Source: Tamarix chinensis
Taxonomy: Eukaryota > Streptophyta > Magnoliopsida > Caryophyllales > Tamaricaceae
Assembly: GCA_030549775.1 (NCBI GenBank)
Contig: CM060181.1
Span: 61,935,701-61,999,700, forward strand
Direction of reading: 5' to 3'
Length of the DNA stretch: 64,000 nt
The notes under the pieces were generated by a model. The model saw only the letters and a program-made list of their open reading frames with translations. It had not been told where the DNA came from and made no database searches. Of this stretch, positions 1 to 11,363 are shown in pieces. How positions within the stretch are numbered: position 1 is the first letter of the stretch; each line of letters opens with the position of its first letter. A program made the position numbers and the translations under genes.

Positions 1-659
1 TAATTTAAGACTTGTAAAAATAGGGAAAATGGCTGAGAGGGTCTAGGGTTCAACCTTAGGCTGGTGGGGATAGGCGGTATCGGTGGTGGTGCACGGCGAC
101 GGCCGAAAAAAGAGAAGAAAAGGGTAAAAGTTGAATGCTGGGAAAAAAGGTAGGGAGAATTAAGGTGGAAGTAAAGGTGTTTAGGGTTGCTCAGAAGGAG
201 AGGGACAGAATGATGGTGGTTACACAACCAAAGGTCGTGGCGCACGGCGGCGGCGGTGGTGGCCGAATGGAGGGGAAGAAGAAAAAGAGAGGAGGAGAGC
301 GAGAAAGAGGAAAAGAAAGGTAGGGGAAGGTAGAGGAGGGTCTGCAACACAATTTGGGAGGTGAAAGAAGCAGCGGCAACGACAGAAGAGGTGGTTAAAG
401 GTGGTTCGAAGGGTGGCGGAGGTAGAAAAATAGGTTGGTCGAGAAGGCTACTTCGCACAGCCGGGGTGGCTTGTGCAGGAAAAATAGAGGGGGATGGATG
501 ATTTGGTTAGCTAGAGGGAGGTGCAAGGAAGAGTTTTGTTGGCCGAGTGGGTGGCAGCATTGGCCGACGGAGGCAGGGCTGGCGTCTAAAGAGGCGGCGG
601 TGAAAAGGGTCATTTTTCTAGGTGGAATTAAAAGCTCGACATAGGGCTGTGTAAGGGGG

Positions 660-668
660 TATTTATAG
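660..668 (-). promoter_or_regulatory. TATA-like box of minus-oriented LTR
   Basis: The minus strand reads CTATAAATA, at the transition from the GC-rich block. The same motif sits at the equivalent place in both LTRs of element A, and CTATAAAAG in both LTRs of element C, which supports a real retrotransposon promoter. Confidence 0.5.
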
Positions 669-1205
669 AGAAAAGAAGAGAGGGTAAGGTTCTGTGGATC
701 TGCTAGGAAATAGGGAAGGTAGGTTTAGGGTTACCGGCGGTGAGGTTGGCCGGTGGCAGCAATTTTAGGGGGAGCGGGTTGCCCAGGCTAGGGGAGGGAA
801 AAACACACAAGAAAGGGGAGATTTGGTTGGGTTGATGAGGCTGCCAAAATAAGGGGAAGAGAAAGGAAGGAAAAGGCCAATCAAAGGGGCAAGATCGGCA
901 CTGAAAAACCAGAGCGTCGGCGGCAGAGTTATAGGCTGATCGACATCGGGGAAGGGAGGAAGAAGAAAGGAGGAACAAAGGGTGTTGGACCGGGCAGTTT
1001 GGGGAAAGAAAGAAAAGAAGAGGGAGACGGGCAAATTGGGCGGCACTTAAAAACACAGTGCCGAGACGCCGCATTTTGGGGGTAAGAGAAGCAAGGCGCA
1101 GCGCTGCGAGGGAGAAGGTAAGAGGCGGCTGCGCGGGCTAGGCCGCGCCGAAGAAAGGAAAGGAGGAAAGGGAGACTGGGCCGCGAGCCAGGCCCAGTTC
1201 GGGGG

Positions 1206-1312
1206 AGGGGAAATAGAAAAGGAAAAGAAGAAGAAAGAAAAAGACAGAAAAAGGAAGAAAGAAAAAGGAAGAAAGAAAGAAAAAGGAAGAAAGAAAAAGG
1301 AAAAAGGAAAAA
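1206..1312. repeat. Purine low-complexity tract (GAAA/GGAAA)n
   Basis: About 107 bases almost purely of A and G, with irregular GAAAGAAAAAGG units. Equivalent tracts stand at the same LTR position in element A (about 11515-11575) and element C (about 43935-44005 and 61410-61500). Confidence 0.8.
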
Positions 1313-1740
1313 TAATGGGTTGGGATAATTATATTAATTAGAATATTTGTAATTTTTAAAAATAATAATATTTCAATAGAATAATATTTAAATCCCTTTT
1401 TAGGCTAAAATAGGATTTTTAAAAGATTTTTCATAATTTCCATTTTGATTGGCAAAATACCCAAATTTTATTTAATTAAATTATTTATAAAATTAATATT
1501 AATTTGAAACTATTTTATTCTTCTTAATTTAAATAAAATATTTTATTTAATTAATTTCCAAAATAAAATTCTTAATTAACTAAAGTACTCAAATTTCCTC
1601 TAATTAAAATACTTATAAATTTCTTATTAGTTTGCCCTAATTAATTTCATTTTATTTTAATAAGATAAATTATTTAATTAATTTTCATAATAAAATCTTA
1701 TTTAATAATAAATAATAAAATTAGAATTTTCGGGACATTT

Positions 1741-1757
1741 CACCCTACCCTTTTTTT
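1741..1757 (-). other. Polypurine tract next to the minus-oriented LTR
   Basis: The minus strand reads GGAAAAAAAGGGTAGGG directly before the LTR start TGAAATG. This is the expected position of a plus-strand primer site in an LTR retrotransposon. No internal region of that element follows; an oppositely oriented LTR begins at once. Confidence 0.45.
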
Positions 1758-2107
1758 CCTCTTCCTCTCTCTCCTCCTCTATTTCTTCCTTTCCTCCCCT
1801 TTCAGCCACCACAACCGCCGCCGTGCGCCGCCACCTTTGGTTGCGCCCCCACTCTCATTCTACTCCTCTTCATCTAGGTAATCATAAACACTCCAACTTC
1901 CACCCTCTTTCTCCCTCTCTTTTTCCTAACACTCAACTATCTCTTTCTCTTCTCTTTTTTCCGGCCACCATCGCCGCCGCTGAGCACCACCACCTGTGTC
2001 GCTTGTCACCACCAATTCAAGGTGGTACCCTAAACTCTCTCAACCCTTTTACCTATTTATACAAGCTTTATTTATTTTATTTTATTATATTTCCTTTATT
2101 TTGATTA

Positions 2108-2228
2108 TATTATTATTATTATTATTACTACTACTACTACTACTAGTACTACTAATGTTATTATTATTATTGCTATTAAGGGCCGAAGCCCTATTCTATT
2201 TGTATTTCGATTATATTATTAGTATTAC

Positions 2229-2315
<87 letters not shown>
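2108..2315. repeat. (ATT)n microsatellite inside LTR
   Basis: Interrupted ATT/ACT trinucleotide array over about 200 bases. Orthologous trinucleotide arrays occur at the matching place in both LTRs of element A (about 10073 and 16790) as AAT on the plus strand. Confidence 0.9.
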
Positions 2316-2323
<8 letters not shown>

Positions 2324-2986
2324 GGGTAAAATCGTCAAACCTTATATTATCACTTTTTTCCATATTACTATTATTACTTTTATCCTTAGAAAAATTAGTA
2401 TTTGGTTAGTGTTACTATTATTATATTATTATTTTACCTAAAACCCCAATCTTTTAATAAATTAGGAAATAATATTATTTTTGGAAGGAGGGAATCTAAT
2501 CCTTAGTTTTTCCCCTCTCATAGGTGAGACCAGTCAAAACCCTAAGGAGGCATTGGAGCGTGCTCTAAGACCTGTGTTGTTTTAGATAAGGGTGTACCTA
2601 AGGCCTTATGTGTGTTTATGTGACTTATATGCTTGTATGCCATGTATCATGATGTGTTATGTATCTTATGCTTATTGTTATACTATTTCATGTGTAGTGT
2701 TGTTTGGAATTGAGGTATGCTTATCTATTCTCATATGGTATGTGTTACTATGTATATGTTGTGGAATGTGATGTAATGCATTTTGACTCCTTTAAGACAT
2801 GCATGTGAGGATTTTTAATGTGGTATTGTGGGGTGGAACGATGAAAAAGAAAAATGGGAGAGTGAGATGACTGAAGGGATGTAAGTTGGCTAATATAGGT
2901 GGGATTGAACTAAGTGTTCCATGGTCTATAAGTGGATGAATAAAAAGGGGATTTTAAATAAAATAAAAGAGTGGAAGAATCTAGGG

Positions 2987-2989
2987 TTT
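2987..2989. repeat. 3-bp target site duplication of CACTA element, left (TTT)
   Basis: TTT directly precedes CACTA; TTT also follows the right terminus at 20470-20472. Three-base duplications are the rule for CACTA elements. Confidence 0.6.
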
Positions 2990-3350
2990 CACTACTACGA
3001 AAATGGGAAATAATAACCGGACATTAATAACAGTAGTTCGAAAACCGTTGTCAAACGCGTGAAAATTAATGGGCGGGAGAGTTTTGATAACATTTCTAGT
3101 TAAAAACCGTTATTAAAAGGGTAACGTTAAAATTTGGACGGATGTTTTAATAACGGTTTTATGTAAACCGTTATTAAAAGAGGATTTAATAACGGTTCAT
3201 ATTAGAACCGTTGTCAAAAGTTAGAAGCTTTTAATAACGGTTCTTGGAAGAACCGTTATTAAAAGATGTTTTAATAAATGTTCTCTCAGGAACCGTTATT
3301 AAATCCTCTTTTTAATAACGGTTCTCTCGGGAACCGTTATTAAAACCCCA
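2990..3350. repeat. CACTA left terminal inverted repeat and subterminal repeat region
   Basis: About a dozen copies of TTTTAATAACGGTT or its complement within 360 bases. Many are paired head to head; at 3312-3346 there is a 15-bp perfect inverted repeat (TTTTAATAACGGTTC) around a 6-base loop. In En/Spm such subterminal motifs bind the accessory transposase protein; that role is inferred here. Confidence 0.85.
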
Positions 3351-3965
3351 AAATCAAACTTTTATTTCGCTCAGTTCTATTTCGTGCCAAAGTTTTCAGA
3401 CTCTCTGCACCTTCGTTCTCTTGCTCTCCTTCTCCTTGCAAACCCTCGCACCACCACACCGTGCACCACCAACTCGCACCACCACACCGGCTCCTCTCAA
3501 GTAAAGGAATCCCTCGCACCACCAACTCTCCACCACGTCTCTACCATTGTCGGCTCAGCATGTGCATGCTGTCATTGTTCCGAAGCTAGCTAGCACTTGC
3601 ACCTTCATCCTCCATTGTGTTTGAAGCCCTTACCTCTCTCAACATTCTCACCGTCGTATTTGTAACTAGCTCACTTTATGTATGTGTTTGTTCTTCCTCT
3701 CATAACTTTCTATCTACTTATATATGTATATATATATAAATGCGTGCATGTTGCTACAAGGTTTCGTTTGTTTGTTATTGAAAGATTGTGGTTTGTTGTT
3801 TGAAAATGTGTTGTTGAATGTGTTGGCTAAAAATTTTGTTGTTTGTTGTTGAATTTTTTACGTTATTGTTATATATTAACAAATGCATGTATTGGCCGAG
3901 ACCTTTACATATATATATAATATGAATGTGAGTGTAGAATTATATACATTTTCACTCATAAAAAC

Positions 3966-4008
<43 letters not shown>

Positions 4009-4492
4009 TTTCATTAATAAGTATAGGAGACTAGCAATAAGATATAGGAAATGTCATATAATGAAATGCAAATATATTTTACATATGCATATGTTAATGA
4101 TTGCTATTTGATGAGGATTAAATAGATATAGAGAATAAGGAATATATAAATTATGGTACATTATAATGAAATGCAAACATAGGTTTTTTTTTTGTGGTTT
4201 AGGGTTAAGTTTTATTATAATAAATTATGGTTAATTAGCTAGGGTTAGGGTTAGGCTTTATCGTTTATTATGGTTAATTATGGTTAATTAGGGTTAGGGT
4301 TAGGGTTAGTATTAATATCTTTTTGGAAATGTGTTAGCATGATTCGTATATATATATATATAGAATAGCATGATACATTTGAGATTAATTCTTTCTAAGC
4401 ATGATTTGTATCGATAATATAATGGTACATTATTATGCTCACTACACAACATTCTAACATAATTTATTTATTTATTTATTTTTTGTAGAGAT
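3351..4492 (+). other. CACTA 5' non-coding region and candidate promoter/leader
   Basis: A C/T-rich, leader-like stretch (about 3370-3560) is followed by AT-rich DNA with a TA/AC microsatellite, short TTAGGG runs (about 4242-4256 and 4286-4306) and a probable splice acceptor (TTTTGTAG) just before the gene's ATG at 4493. This suggests an untranslated first exon with a long intron. No protein domain is visible. Confidence 0.4.
3965..4007. repeat. (TA)n(CA)n microsatellite
   Basis: A TA dinucleotide run is followed by about 14 uninterrupted AC units. Confidence 0.95.
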
Positions 4493-6543
4493 ATGGCCAA
4501 CAAAAACATTGATAGGGATAGCAGTGATGAAGAAGGGAAGAGAGGACCTACGATTATGAGAATTATCATAGACATGAGGAATAGAGGAGAAGTAGTTGAG
4601 TTGGGATGGAATACTTACAATCTTCCCATCGGCCCTTACGCAGATATGTTCTTGACCTACATTTCACTTGGGACCCGTAACCGTGTTCCTATCTCCTATA
4701 ATAATTGAAAGAAGGTTCCACAGGGTCATAAGGAGCATATTTGCAGGAAATCACGGTAAATATGCTATTTTATGTAATCATTTTTGTATGTCAAATGTTA
4801 TTAATTTTATTACATTAACATCGGTATACATCTACATGTCTTATTTTGCAGAAAGTGTTTAATGTACCAGAGAGTAGGAAGAAATGGCTTCTTAGACATT
4901 GTGGGGAGCGTCTAAGAACCTTTAGGTCATATTTAGCTCGTAGAAAAATGTATAGAAAGAAGGATGGTTCTATACGACAGAACCCACCCAAACGATATGG
5001 TTTCATCGATCAAGAAAGTTGGAACCAATTCATTGCTTATCGTCTTACGGTGGATTTTAAGGTACTTGTTAGATAACAATTAAACTTTTTGTATCAATCC
5101 CAGTATTATGCTTAATATTTAAATAACTATGTCATTATGTTTTGGCTTGTCACATAGGAAAAAGTACCCAAAATAAAGAGATTACCAAGCAAAATAAATA
5201 CCGGCATAATATGGCTCGCAAAGGCTATGCGAGCCTTGAAGAGGAGTTGGTATACATTTTGTGATTATCTATTTACATGTAAATGTTGAATTTTATAATA
5301 ATATTCTTAATTAAGAATATTTTTTAATTTGTAGCTCCTAGCCCAAGACTTGGACCCATGTACCTCGTCCATCAATATTGGTACATTATGGAAGAAGGCT
5401 AGAGCAACAAGAGATGGATATATTAATGAATATGTTGATGTTGCAGCCAAAAAAATTGTAAGTTTGTAGATATCTAGAACCCTACTTACTTTTATTTTAG
5501 AAAACTATTATATTATGCTTATTCCTATAAGTTAAATTTACAGGAAGAACTTGAAACGTCAGAAGGTGAGGAGGTGGACCAATATAGCATTGTGTCCCAG
5601 GCTACAGGAATTGTAGAACACCCTAGAAGACACAGGGGCCTTGGATTGGGTGTTACGAGAACGAGCATATGTGGTCGATCTCGTGGTTCTCGTAGCACTG
5701 ATCAGCAAGTCGCCATCCTCACCCAAAAATTGAACGTGGAATTTGAACGGACGGCAACAATGGAGCAAGAGTTGTCATTTATTAAATCTCAAGGGTATAA
5801 GCCATCCGATTCAGTAGACCATGATGAGCTTCACATACCTAATGTAAATAGCGTCAGAGATAGTTGTGAAGCTGATGCATTTCTTTCTACTCTTCCCGAG
5901 GTAAGCATTACAAACTATGAATTGTTATTAAATGTATTCGGTGTAATAAATTATTAATAATGTGTAATATTTTTGTTTAGGGTTTGCATAAATGTGACTT
6001 ATTAGCGAATGACCTTTCAACAATTTTGGCGAAAGGAAGGGTCCGCAACAGTCACAGTACCGAAACGCAGACAATCCACGGGTACAATTTAGCCCTAAAT
6101 ACAAGGCCGGTGAGTATTAACACTCCAATCATTGGCAGTGCACACTTGCCTTGTTATAAAGAGGGCGATGAGGCAACCACAGTACTAGAAGCTCTTGGAA
6201 GCTTCGTGGCTTGGCCTGCGGATCAAATACGTCTCACTACTGAAGAGGTATTAACATTTGACATCTTCATTAGACCTTGTTTAGTAGTTACACTATATAT
6301 ATCTTTTTCTATATATATATTTATATGCTCAATATATATTTTGTTTAATATTATCAATTAAGGAATCAAAAAAGGAATCAAAAAATAAGACTGCTTCTGC
6401 TAGTAAAACCAAGAGAGGTACTAGCAGAACAAGCAACACAAAACAGGGCGCTGCTAAAGGAAAGAGAGCTAAATCTGAAAAATCACTTGCCCCACAAAAG
6501 ATTCCTTCTTCAGATCAGTAAAGCCAACCTCCACCAGCATTAG
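4493..6543 (+). pseudogene. CACTA-borne transposase-associated/Ulp1 gene, 5' part (exons 1-7), decayed
   Basis: Visible exons with GT/AG borders: about 4493-4755, 4852-5061, 5158-5249, 5335-5457, 5544-5900, 5981-6247 and 6363 onward. The first exons resemble the plant Ptta/En/Spm transposase family (EEGKRGPTIMR, ELGWNTYNLPIGPYADMF, later RKKWLLRHCGERLRTFRSYL and HNMARKGYASLEEEL). Exon 5 has HPRRHRGLGLGVTRTSI and a coiled-coil-like segment. Exon 6 ends in GSFVAWPADQIRL, typical of DUF8039. Exon 7 is Lys/Ser-rich. Damage: TGA at about 4706 where the family has Trp, a phase mismatch between exons 2 and 3, and an in-frame TAA at 6519-6521. Element A interrupts exon 7 exactly at the ATTAG duplication; the frame resumes at 18607. 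Confidence 0.75.
6539..6543. repeat. Target site duplication of element A, left (ATTAG)
   Basis: ATTAG immediately precedes TGTAACACC and is repeated exactly at 18602-18606 after the right end TTACA. Five bases is the normal duplication for Ty3/Gypsy integration. Confidence 0.92.
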
Positions 6544-7222
6544 TGTAACACCCCCAAATTCACTACTGAAAAATTTCGTTTAAGACAAAGATTTTAGCGG
6601 AAGCGAAAGAATTAAAACCATAAACTTGGGGGTATTACCGCCACACTTAGTACCAGACCGGTTTACCTACCGTTCCGATACTAAGTGCTAAGGCTAAACT
6701 GGACAATCATTAAGTAAGAATCATCCAAAACATGGGTACATAGTTAACATAACTCATTCACAAAAACCACGAGTCCACAACAGTGAAAATATCGTTTGAG
6801 ATTACAACTTAAAAGTATGGTCTCAAAACAAGAAGCGTAGTACAAAATGTAGCTAAATAAAACAGGTCCCAAGGGACCGATATCCGGACCGCCTACTCAC
6901 TCAATCCAGGCCTTCCACCCCACAATTTGTAACCGATCAAACCTGCATAGGAGGTCTGCTCCCCACCATAGGTGGATCATCACAGGACCCATTAAATCAA
7001 GGTAGTATCAGTATGGGTCCAATACTGAGTAAGGGCACTGGTACGCTAAGGCCAAGCATACAGTCATACCACATAGCACACATAGCACAATCATATAGAC
7101 AACATGTGATAACCCGCAAGATAAGGTCTGAAAGCTGTTCTGGTGACTTATTCTTTATTCTCATCAATGACAATAAGTCCATTTCACACATTCTTCAATA
7201 ATCCATGTGAGCACGGGGACCC

Positions 7223-7806
7223 CACTATTATAGCCGGTGGACCGGAAGTAAAACACAGGGCAGAATGCCTCTGACCACTATTCTAACCGGTGGACCGGAC
7301 TGGCCCCGCCTCAACATGGTGTTCCACTGTAAGTACTTAGTATTTTTCCCGTAGTTTAACTTATATACTTTGGGTCTATCGAGCCGAGATCCTCCACTAT
7401 TATAGCCGGTGGTCCGGAAATAAACGCACAGGGCTGAACGCCTCTGACCACTATTATAGCCGGTGGACCGGAACGAAACGCACAGGGCAAAATGCCTCTG
7501 ACCACTATTATAGCCGGTGGACCGGAACGAAACGCACAGGGCAAAATGCCTCTGACCACTATTATAGCCGGTGGACCGGAACGAAACGCACAGGGCAAAA
7601 TGCCTCTGACCACTATTATAGCCGGTGGACCGGAACGAAACGCACAGGGCAAAATGCCTCTGACCACTATTATAGCCGGTGGACCGGAACGAAACGCACA
7701 GGGCAAAATGCCTCTGACCACTATTATAGCCGGTGGACCGGAACGAAACGCACAGGGCAAAATGCCTCTGACCACTATTATAGCCGGTGGACCGGAACGA
7801 AACGCA
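7223..7806. repeat. 54-bp tandem array in element A left LTR
   Basis: Seven near-perfect units start at 7447, 7501, 7555, 7609, 7663, 7717 and 7771 (the last partial). Diverged units lie at 7223-7300 and 7390-7446. Each unit begins ACCACTATTATAGCCGGTGG and contains GGTGGACCGGAACG. Because 54 is divisible by 3, every frame without a stop gives an 18-residue repeat peptide; these are not genes. Confidence 0.95.
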
Positions 7807-8189
7807 CAAGGCTCGGCTCAACAGTCTTTCGCTTTACGTTATTAGTGTCTTATCTGTGTCTTATTGAATCACGCAACGCCCTTGACATGCATAAATCATT
7901 CTCTTTATACTGCACTCCTCACAACTAATAAAATCCCACATTCATAACTACCCTTTAATCAATAGATACACATGATAACGCCAAACAACTCTAGGCAGCC
8001 ATGACCAACCCTAATTGACCACACAAACCGTGGTTAGCCACACTTATCCCAAATTTGCCATAACCAGCATACTTAGCCATCCCAAACCTTAATTGTCCTC
8101 AACAATCACGATTAGTTATTCCAACCCTACTTAATCACAACGCCCCAAAGTTAATCACTCCAACCCTAATCCCGTACGATCATTAACTC

Positions 8190-9035
8190 CCATGCAAAAC
8201 CCTAACTCCACCATGCAACCCTAATACCACCATGCCAACATTAATACCACCATATAAACCCTAATACCACCATAAGCCATTAACACCACTACGCAATCAT
8301 TAATACCACCATACGAACATTAATACCACCATATAAACATCAATACCACCTTACAATCCCTAATACCACCATAAGCCATTAATACCATCATGCAATCATT
8401 AATACCACCACACGAACCCTAATACCGCCATGCAAACCCTAATACCACCATACGACCATAATACCACCATACGAACATCAATACCACCTTACAAACCCTA
8501 ATACCACCATAAGCCATTAATACCATTATGAAATCATTAATACCACCATACGAACATCAATACCACCTTACAAACCCTAATACCACCATAAGCCATTAAT
8601 ACCATTATGCAATCATTAATACCACCACACGAACCCTAATACCACCATACGAACCCTAGCACCACCATACAAACCCTAATACCACCATACAACACTAATA
8701 CCTCCATAAAATCACAACTAACATCATACAACATTAATGCCTCCATAAAATCACAATACCCCCATACGAACAGTTTTGCCACCATACAAACCCTAATGTC
8801 GCCATGCAAACCCTAATACCACCATACGAACAATTATACCACCATACAACATTAATACCTCCATAAAATCACAAATAACATCATACAACATTAATACCTC
8901 CATAAAATCACAATTACCACCATACAACATTAATACCTCCATAAAGTCACAATACCACCATACAACATTAATGCCGCCATACGAACATCAATACCGCCAT
9001 ACGAACCCTAATACCACCATATAAACCTCAAGACC
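8190..9035. repeat. Irregular short-repeat region (ATACCACCATA / CCCTAATACC) in left LTR
   Basis: More than 30 degenerate units of about 12-30 bases built on TAATACCACCATAC and AACCCTAATACC. A block of roughly 108 bases (from CAATACCACCTTAC to about GAACATC) is present in extra copies compared with the right LTR. Confidence 0.85.
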
Positions 9036-10070
9036 CCCATGATGGCCCCAACTCATATTACCATTTACCCTAACATGCACGTCCTAGCGGGCCATAGCAT
9101 ATTACATCATAGACATCATACATATACATATCATGCTCACGTCATAGGAAACACATCCACACATACCTCAATCTCCAAGCTGCGCTACACATAAGACAAG
9201 TTATACACAATCATATAACACATGGCGTAGCATGGCATACACAACATTCAACACATCCATGTCACACATAGCACAAGGCCATTAGCTTCGTCCTTACCTA
9301 AGGCGACGCCGGGCTTGGAGCACGCTCCTCTAACTCCTTAGGGCTTTGGTCGGGGTTACCTATAAAAGGGAAAAATGCTAAGTATTAGTTTCCCTTATAA
9401 TTACTACCCAACCTCATTTTAGTTTAAGGTTAGGGTTTTTATTACTAAAAAGGGTTTTCTACAAAAACTAGGGTTTTTACTTTAGAATTAGTATACTAAA
9501 TATTAGTAGTTAAAAATATGTTTATTTATGATACTTATTGTTACACTTATTTTATTAAGCCCATTAGTTCCATTCTTGTAATACTAGTGTTCACTAGTCA
9601 TAGTAAAATAGTGATAATAATAATAACTATAATAAGACCACTAATAGTGACACTTATGTTTATAGTAATAGAACTCTAGCATTTTTAAGATTAAGTCTAA
9701 CAATGGTGTTGGGTTTGAAATAATAATATTATAAGGTCACAACATTTCAAGTAATTTATTCCTAAGGGTGATAATGATAACAGTAATAATGCTAATAATA
9801 ATGATAATAATAGTAATAGTAACCATAATAACCCTAGCAATAATAATAACAATAACAATAACCTAGTATGGTTAAGTATTAATAATAATAACCTTAGTAA
9901 GGTAATAGAGATAATAATAATAATAATAGTAGGGTTGTTAATATTAACACTTATAAAATAAACCAAAGTTGAGCATAATAGGAGTTAGGGTTCCTAGAGA
10001 TGTTTGTATGGTAAAAATGATAACTTTAATATCATAAGTCATAATATTAGAAATGATAATAGTAATAAAA

Positions 10071-10072
<2 letters not shown>

Positions 10073-10117
<45 letters not shown>

Positions 10118-10125
10118 CATAATAA
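10073..10125. repeat. (AAT)n microsatellite, left LTR
   Basis: A near-perfect AAT array of about 50 bases within a broader AAT-rich tract (9600-10210). The right LTR has one unit fewer. Confidence 0.9.
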
Positions 10126-10874
10126 TAAAAGAATAATAATAACAATAATAAAAGTAATAATAATAATAATAGTAATAATAAGTATATTAGTATTAATATT
10201 AGTAGAAAATAGTAGCAGCTATATAAAAGGGGTATTGGGGTTTGGATGGGTGGAGAACCACCTAGGGTCGGTGGTGGTCCGGCGGCGGCGCGTGGCGGCG
10301 GCGGCGGCGGCGGTGGGGGAGGAGAAGAGGGGGAAAGATGGAGGTGGCGGTGAGATGGGAGGAGGAAAAAGGAAGCCAAGTGTGGGGGAGGATACAGCAG
10401 GGAGAGGGGAGTGGAATGAGGGTGGTGGCGTGAGCTGGGCGGCGGCGCGCGGCGGCGGACGCGGTGGCCGAGGGAGGAGGAAGATGGTGGAAATGGTGGA
10501 GGCCGGTGGAGGAGGGAGTAGGGGGTAAGGAGGGTATGGGCAGGTAGGGGAGGACCTGCTGGTCACTTTGGAGGGTGGAAGGGTGGCTGGTAGCGGCGGA
10601 GGAGGCGGCAGAAGGCGGCGCAAGGCGGCGGCGGGCTGGAAGGGTGGTTTTCGGGATAGGAACTTTGCACGACGAAGGAGGCACGTGCAGGGCAAGGCGG
10701 AGGGTGGTGGTGGCTCAGTTTTGTCGAGGAAGGTGTAGGGATGGTAACGGTGGCCAGAGGTGGCGGCGGATGTCTCCGGTGACGGCGAAAAACCCGTCTG
10801 TTTGAGGCGGCGGAGAGGCAGGGTTTCGGGGCAAAAAAAAAACGAAAGGGGCCGATCGGGGTTGCAACTGGGGA

Positions 10875-10883
10875 TATTTATAG
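10875..10883 (-). promoter_or_regulatory. TATA-like box of element A 3' LTR
   Basis: The minus strand reads CTATAAATA on the edge of a GC-rich block. The same box is at 17590-17598 in the other LTR. Confidence 0.55.
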
Positions 10884-11267
10884 GCCAGGGGGAAGGAAAA
10901 CGACGAAGGGAGGGAGGTGGCACGCGGGGCAGGGGTGCAGGTGGCCGGCCGATGGCAGGCGGTGCAGGTTCTGCCATGGCAGGCTGGGTCGGGGACAGGG
11001 AAGAAGAAAGGAAAGAGAAGGGCACGCGGGAAAGGGAGATAGGGACTTGGTCGGGTCGAAAAAAAGAAAGAAAACGACGGGAGAGAGGCAGGGGAGGACA
11101 GCCGGTACTGGGCTGGTGGCTGCCGGCGAGATTCGAGCGGCAGGCGAGTTGCAGGTCGGCGTGCAGGTCGGGGAAGAAGACAGGGCGGGGTGGACCGGTG
11201 GTCCAAGGAAAAGAAAAGAGGAGGGAAACCGGCCGGTTCGGCGGCGGTTATTTAATCTGCAAGTCCA

Positions 11268-11363
11268 ACGCGACGTTTCGACTTTATGGGCGACAAAGCG
11301 CCGCGTCGCGTTGCCCGTTTGGCAACGGCTATAAGGCCATTTATCGTGACGCGGCGTTTCGAC
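11268..11363 (-). promoter_or_regulatory. CpG-rich direct repeat upstream of element A TATA box
   Basis: Plus-strand ACGCGACGTTTCGAC at 11268-11282 and ACGCGGCGTTTCGAC at 11349-11363 are 81 bases apart, about 390-480 bases upstream (minus strand) of the TATA box. The right LTR has the pair at 17982-17996 and 18063-18077. A diverged single copy (GCCGAGACGCCGCATTTTGG) lies at about 1053 in the fragment at 1-1740. A binding-site role is inferred. Confidence 0.4.

Larger units (their letters stand above)
1..1740 (-). mobile_element. Long LTR fragment (Tekay/Del type), minus-oriented, truncated by window start
   Basis: Read on the minus strand, this fragment begins near 1740 with TGAAATGTCCCGAAAATTC, continues through about 420 bases of AT-rich DNA, a purine/pyrimidine-skewed stretch (about 1200-1315) and a GC-rich block, and has a TATA-like box at 660-668. 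The order matches the long LTRs of element A further right (AT-rich terminus, C/T-rich tract, GC-rich promoter block, TATA box). A purine-rich tract lies immediately outside the end (1741-1757), as expected upstream of a 3' LTR. The open frames here are low-complexity Pro/Ser- or Gly/Arg-rich translations with no domain. The family assignment rests on shared architecture, not on an alignment. Confidence 0.6.
1758..2989 (+). mobile_element. Plus-oriented LTR related to element A, left part (5'-truncated)
   Basis: C/T-rich then GC-rich DNA is followed by a long ATT array and then, at about 2505-2600, a block matching the reverse complement of element A at about 9295-9370 (an ACCCTAAGG core, then GAGCGTGCTC...). 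The order is that of an A-type LTR in plus orientation. Its first 1-2 kb are missing. The LTR resumes at 20470 after the CACTA insertion. The predicted peptides here are poly-Leu/Ile artefacts of the ATT repeat. Confidence 0.6.

Noticed and set aside
1996..2409. Poly-Leu/Ile membrane-protein-like frame (also 9697-9966 and 16415-16684)
   Set aside because: Translation of ATT/AAT microsatellites.
3384..3593. Possible host gene start after the CACTA subterminal repeats
   Set aside because: His/Thr/Ser-rich low-complexity frame within the transposon leader; the element's own gene starts at 4493.
4242..4306. TTAGGG runs as telomeric DNA
   Set aside because: Only two to three consecutive units at each place, inside a CACTA element's AT-rich leader; not an array.
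7223..7806. CRISPR-like spaced repeat
   Set aside because: Whole units repeat with no variable spacers, in plant retrotransposon LTRs.
7228..7845. Repeat proteins of 117-197 residues on both strands (also at 14162-14779)
   Set aside because: The 54-bp array is divisible by three, so frames without a stop stay open by arithmetic. It lies in an LTR and several frames are open at once.
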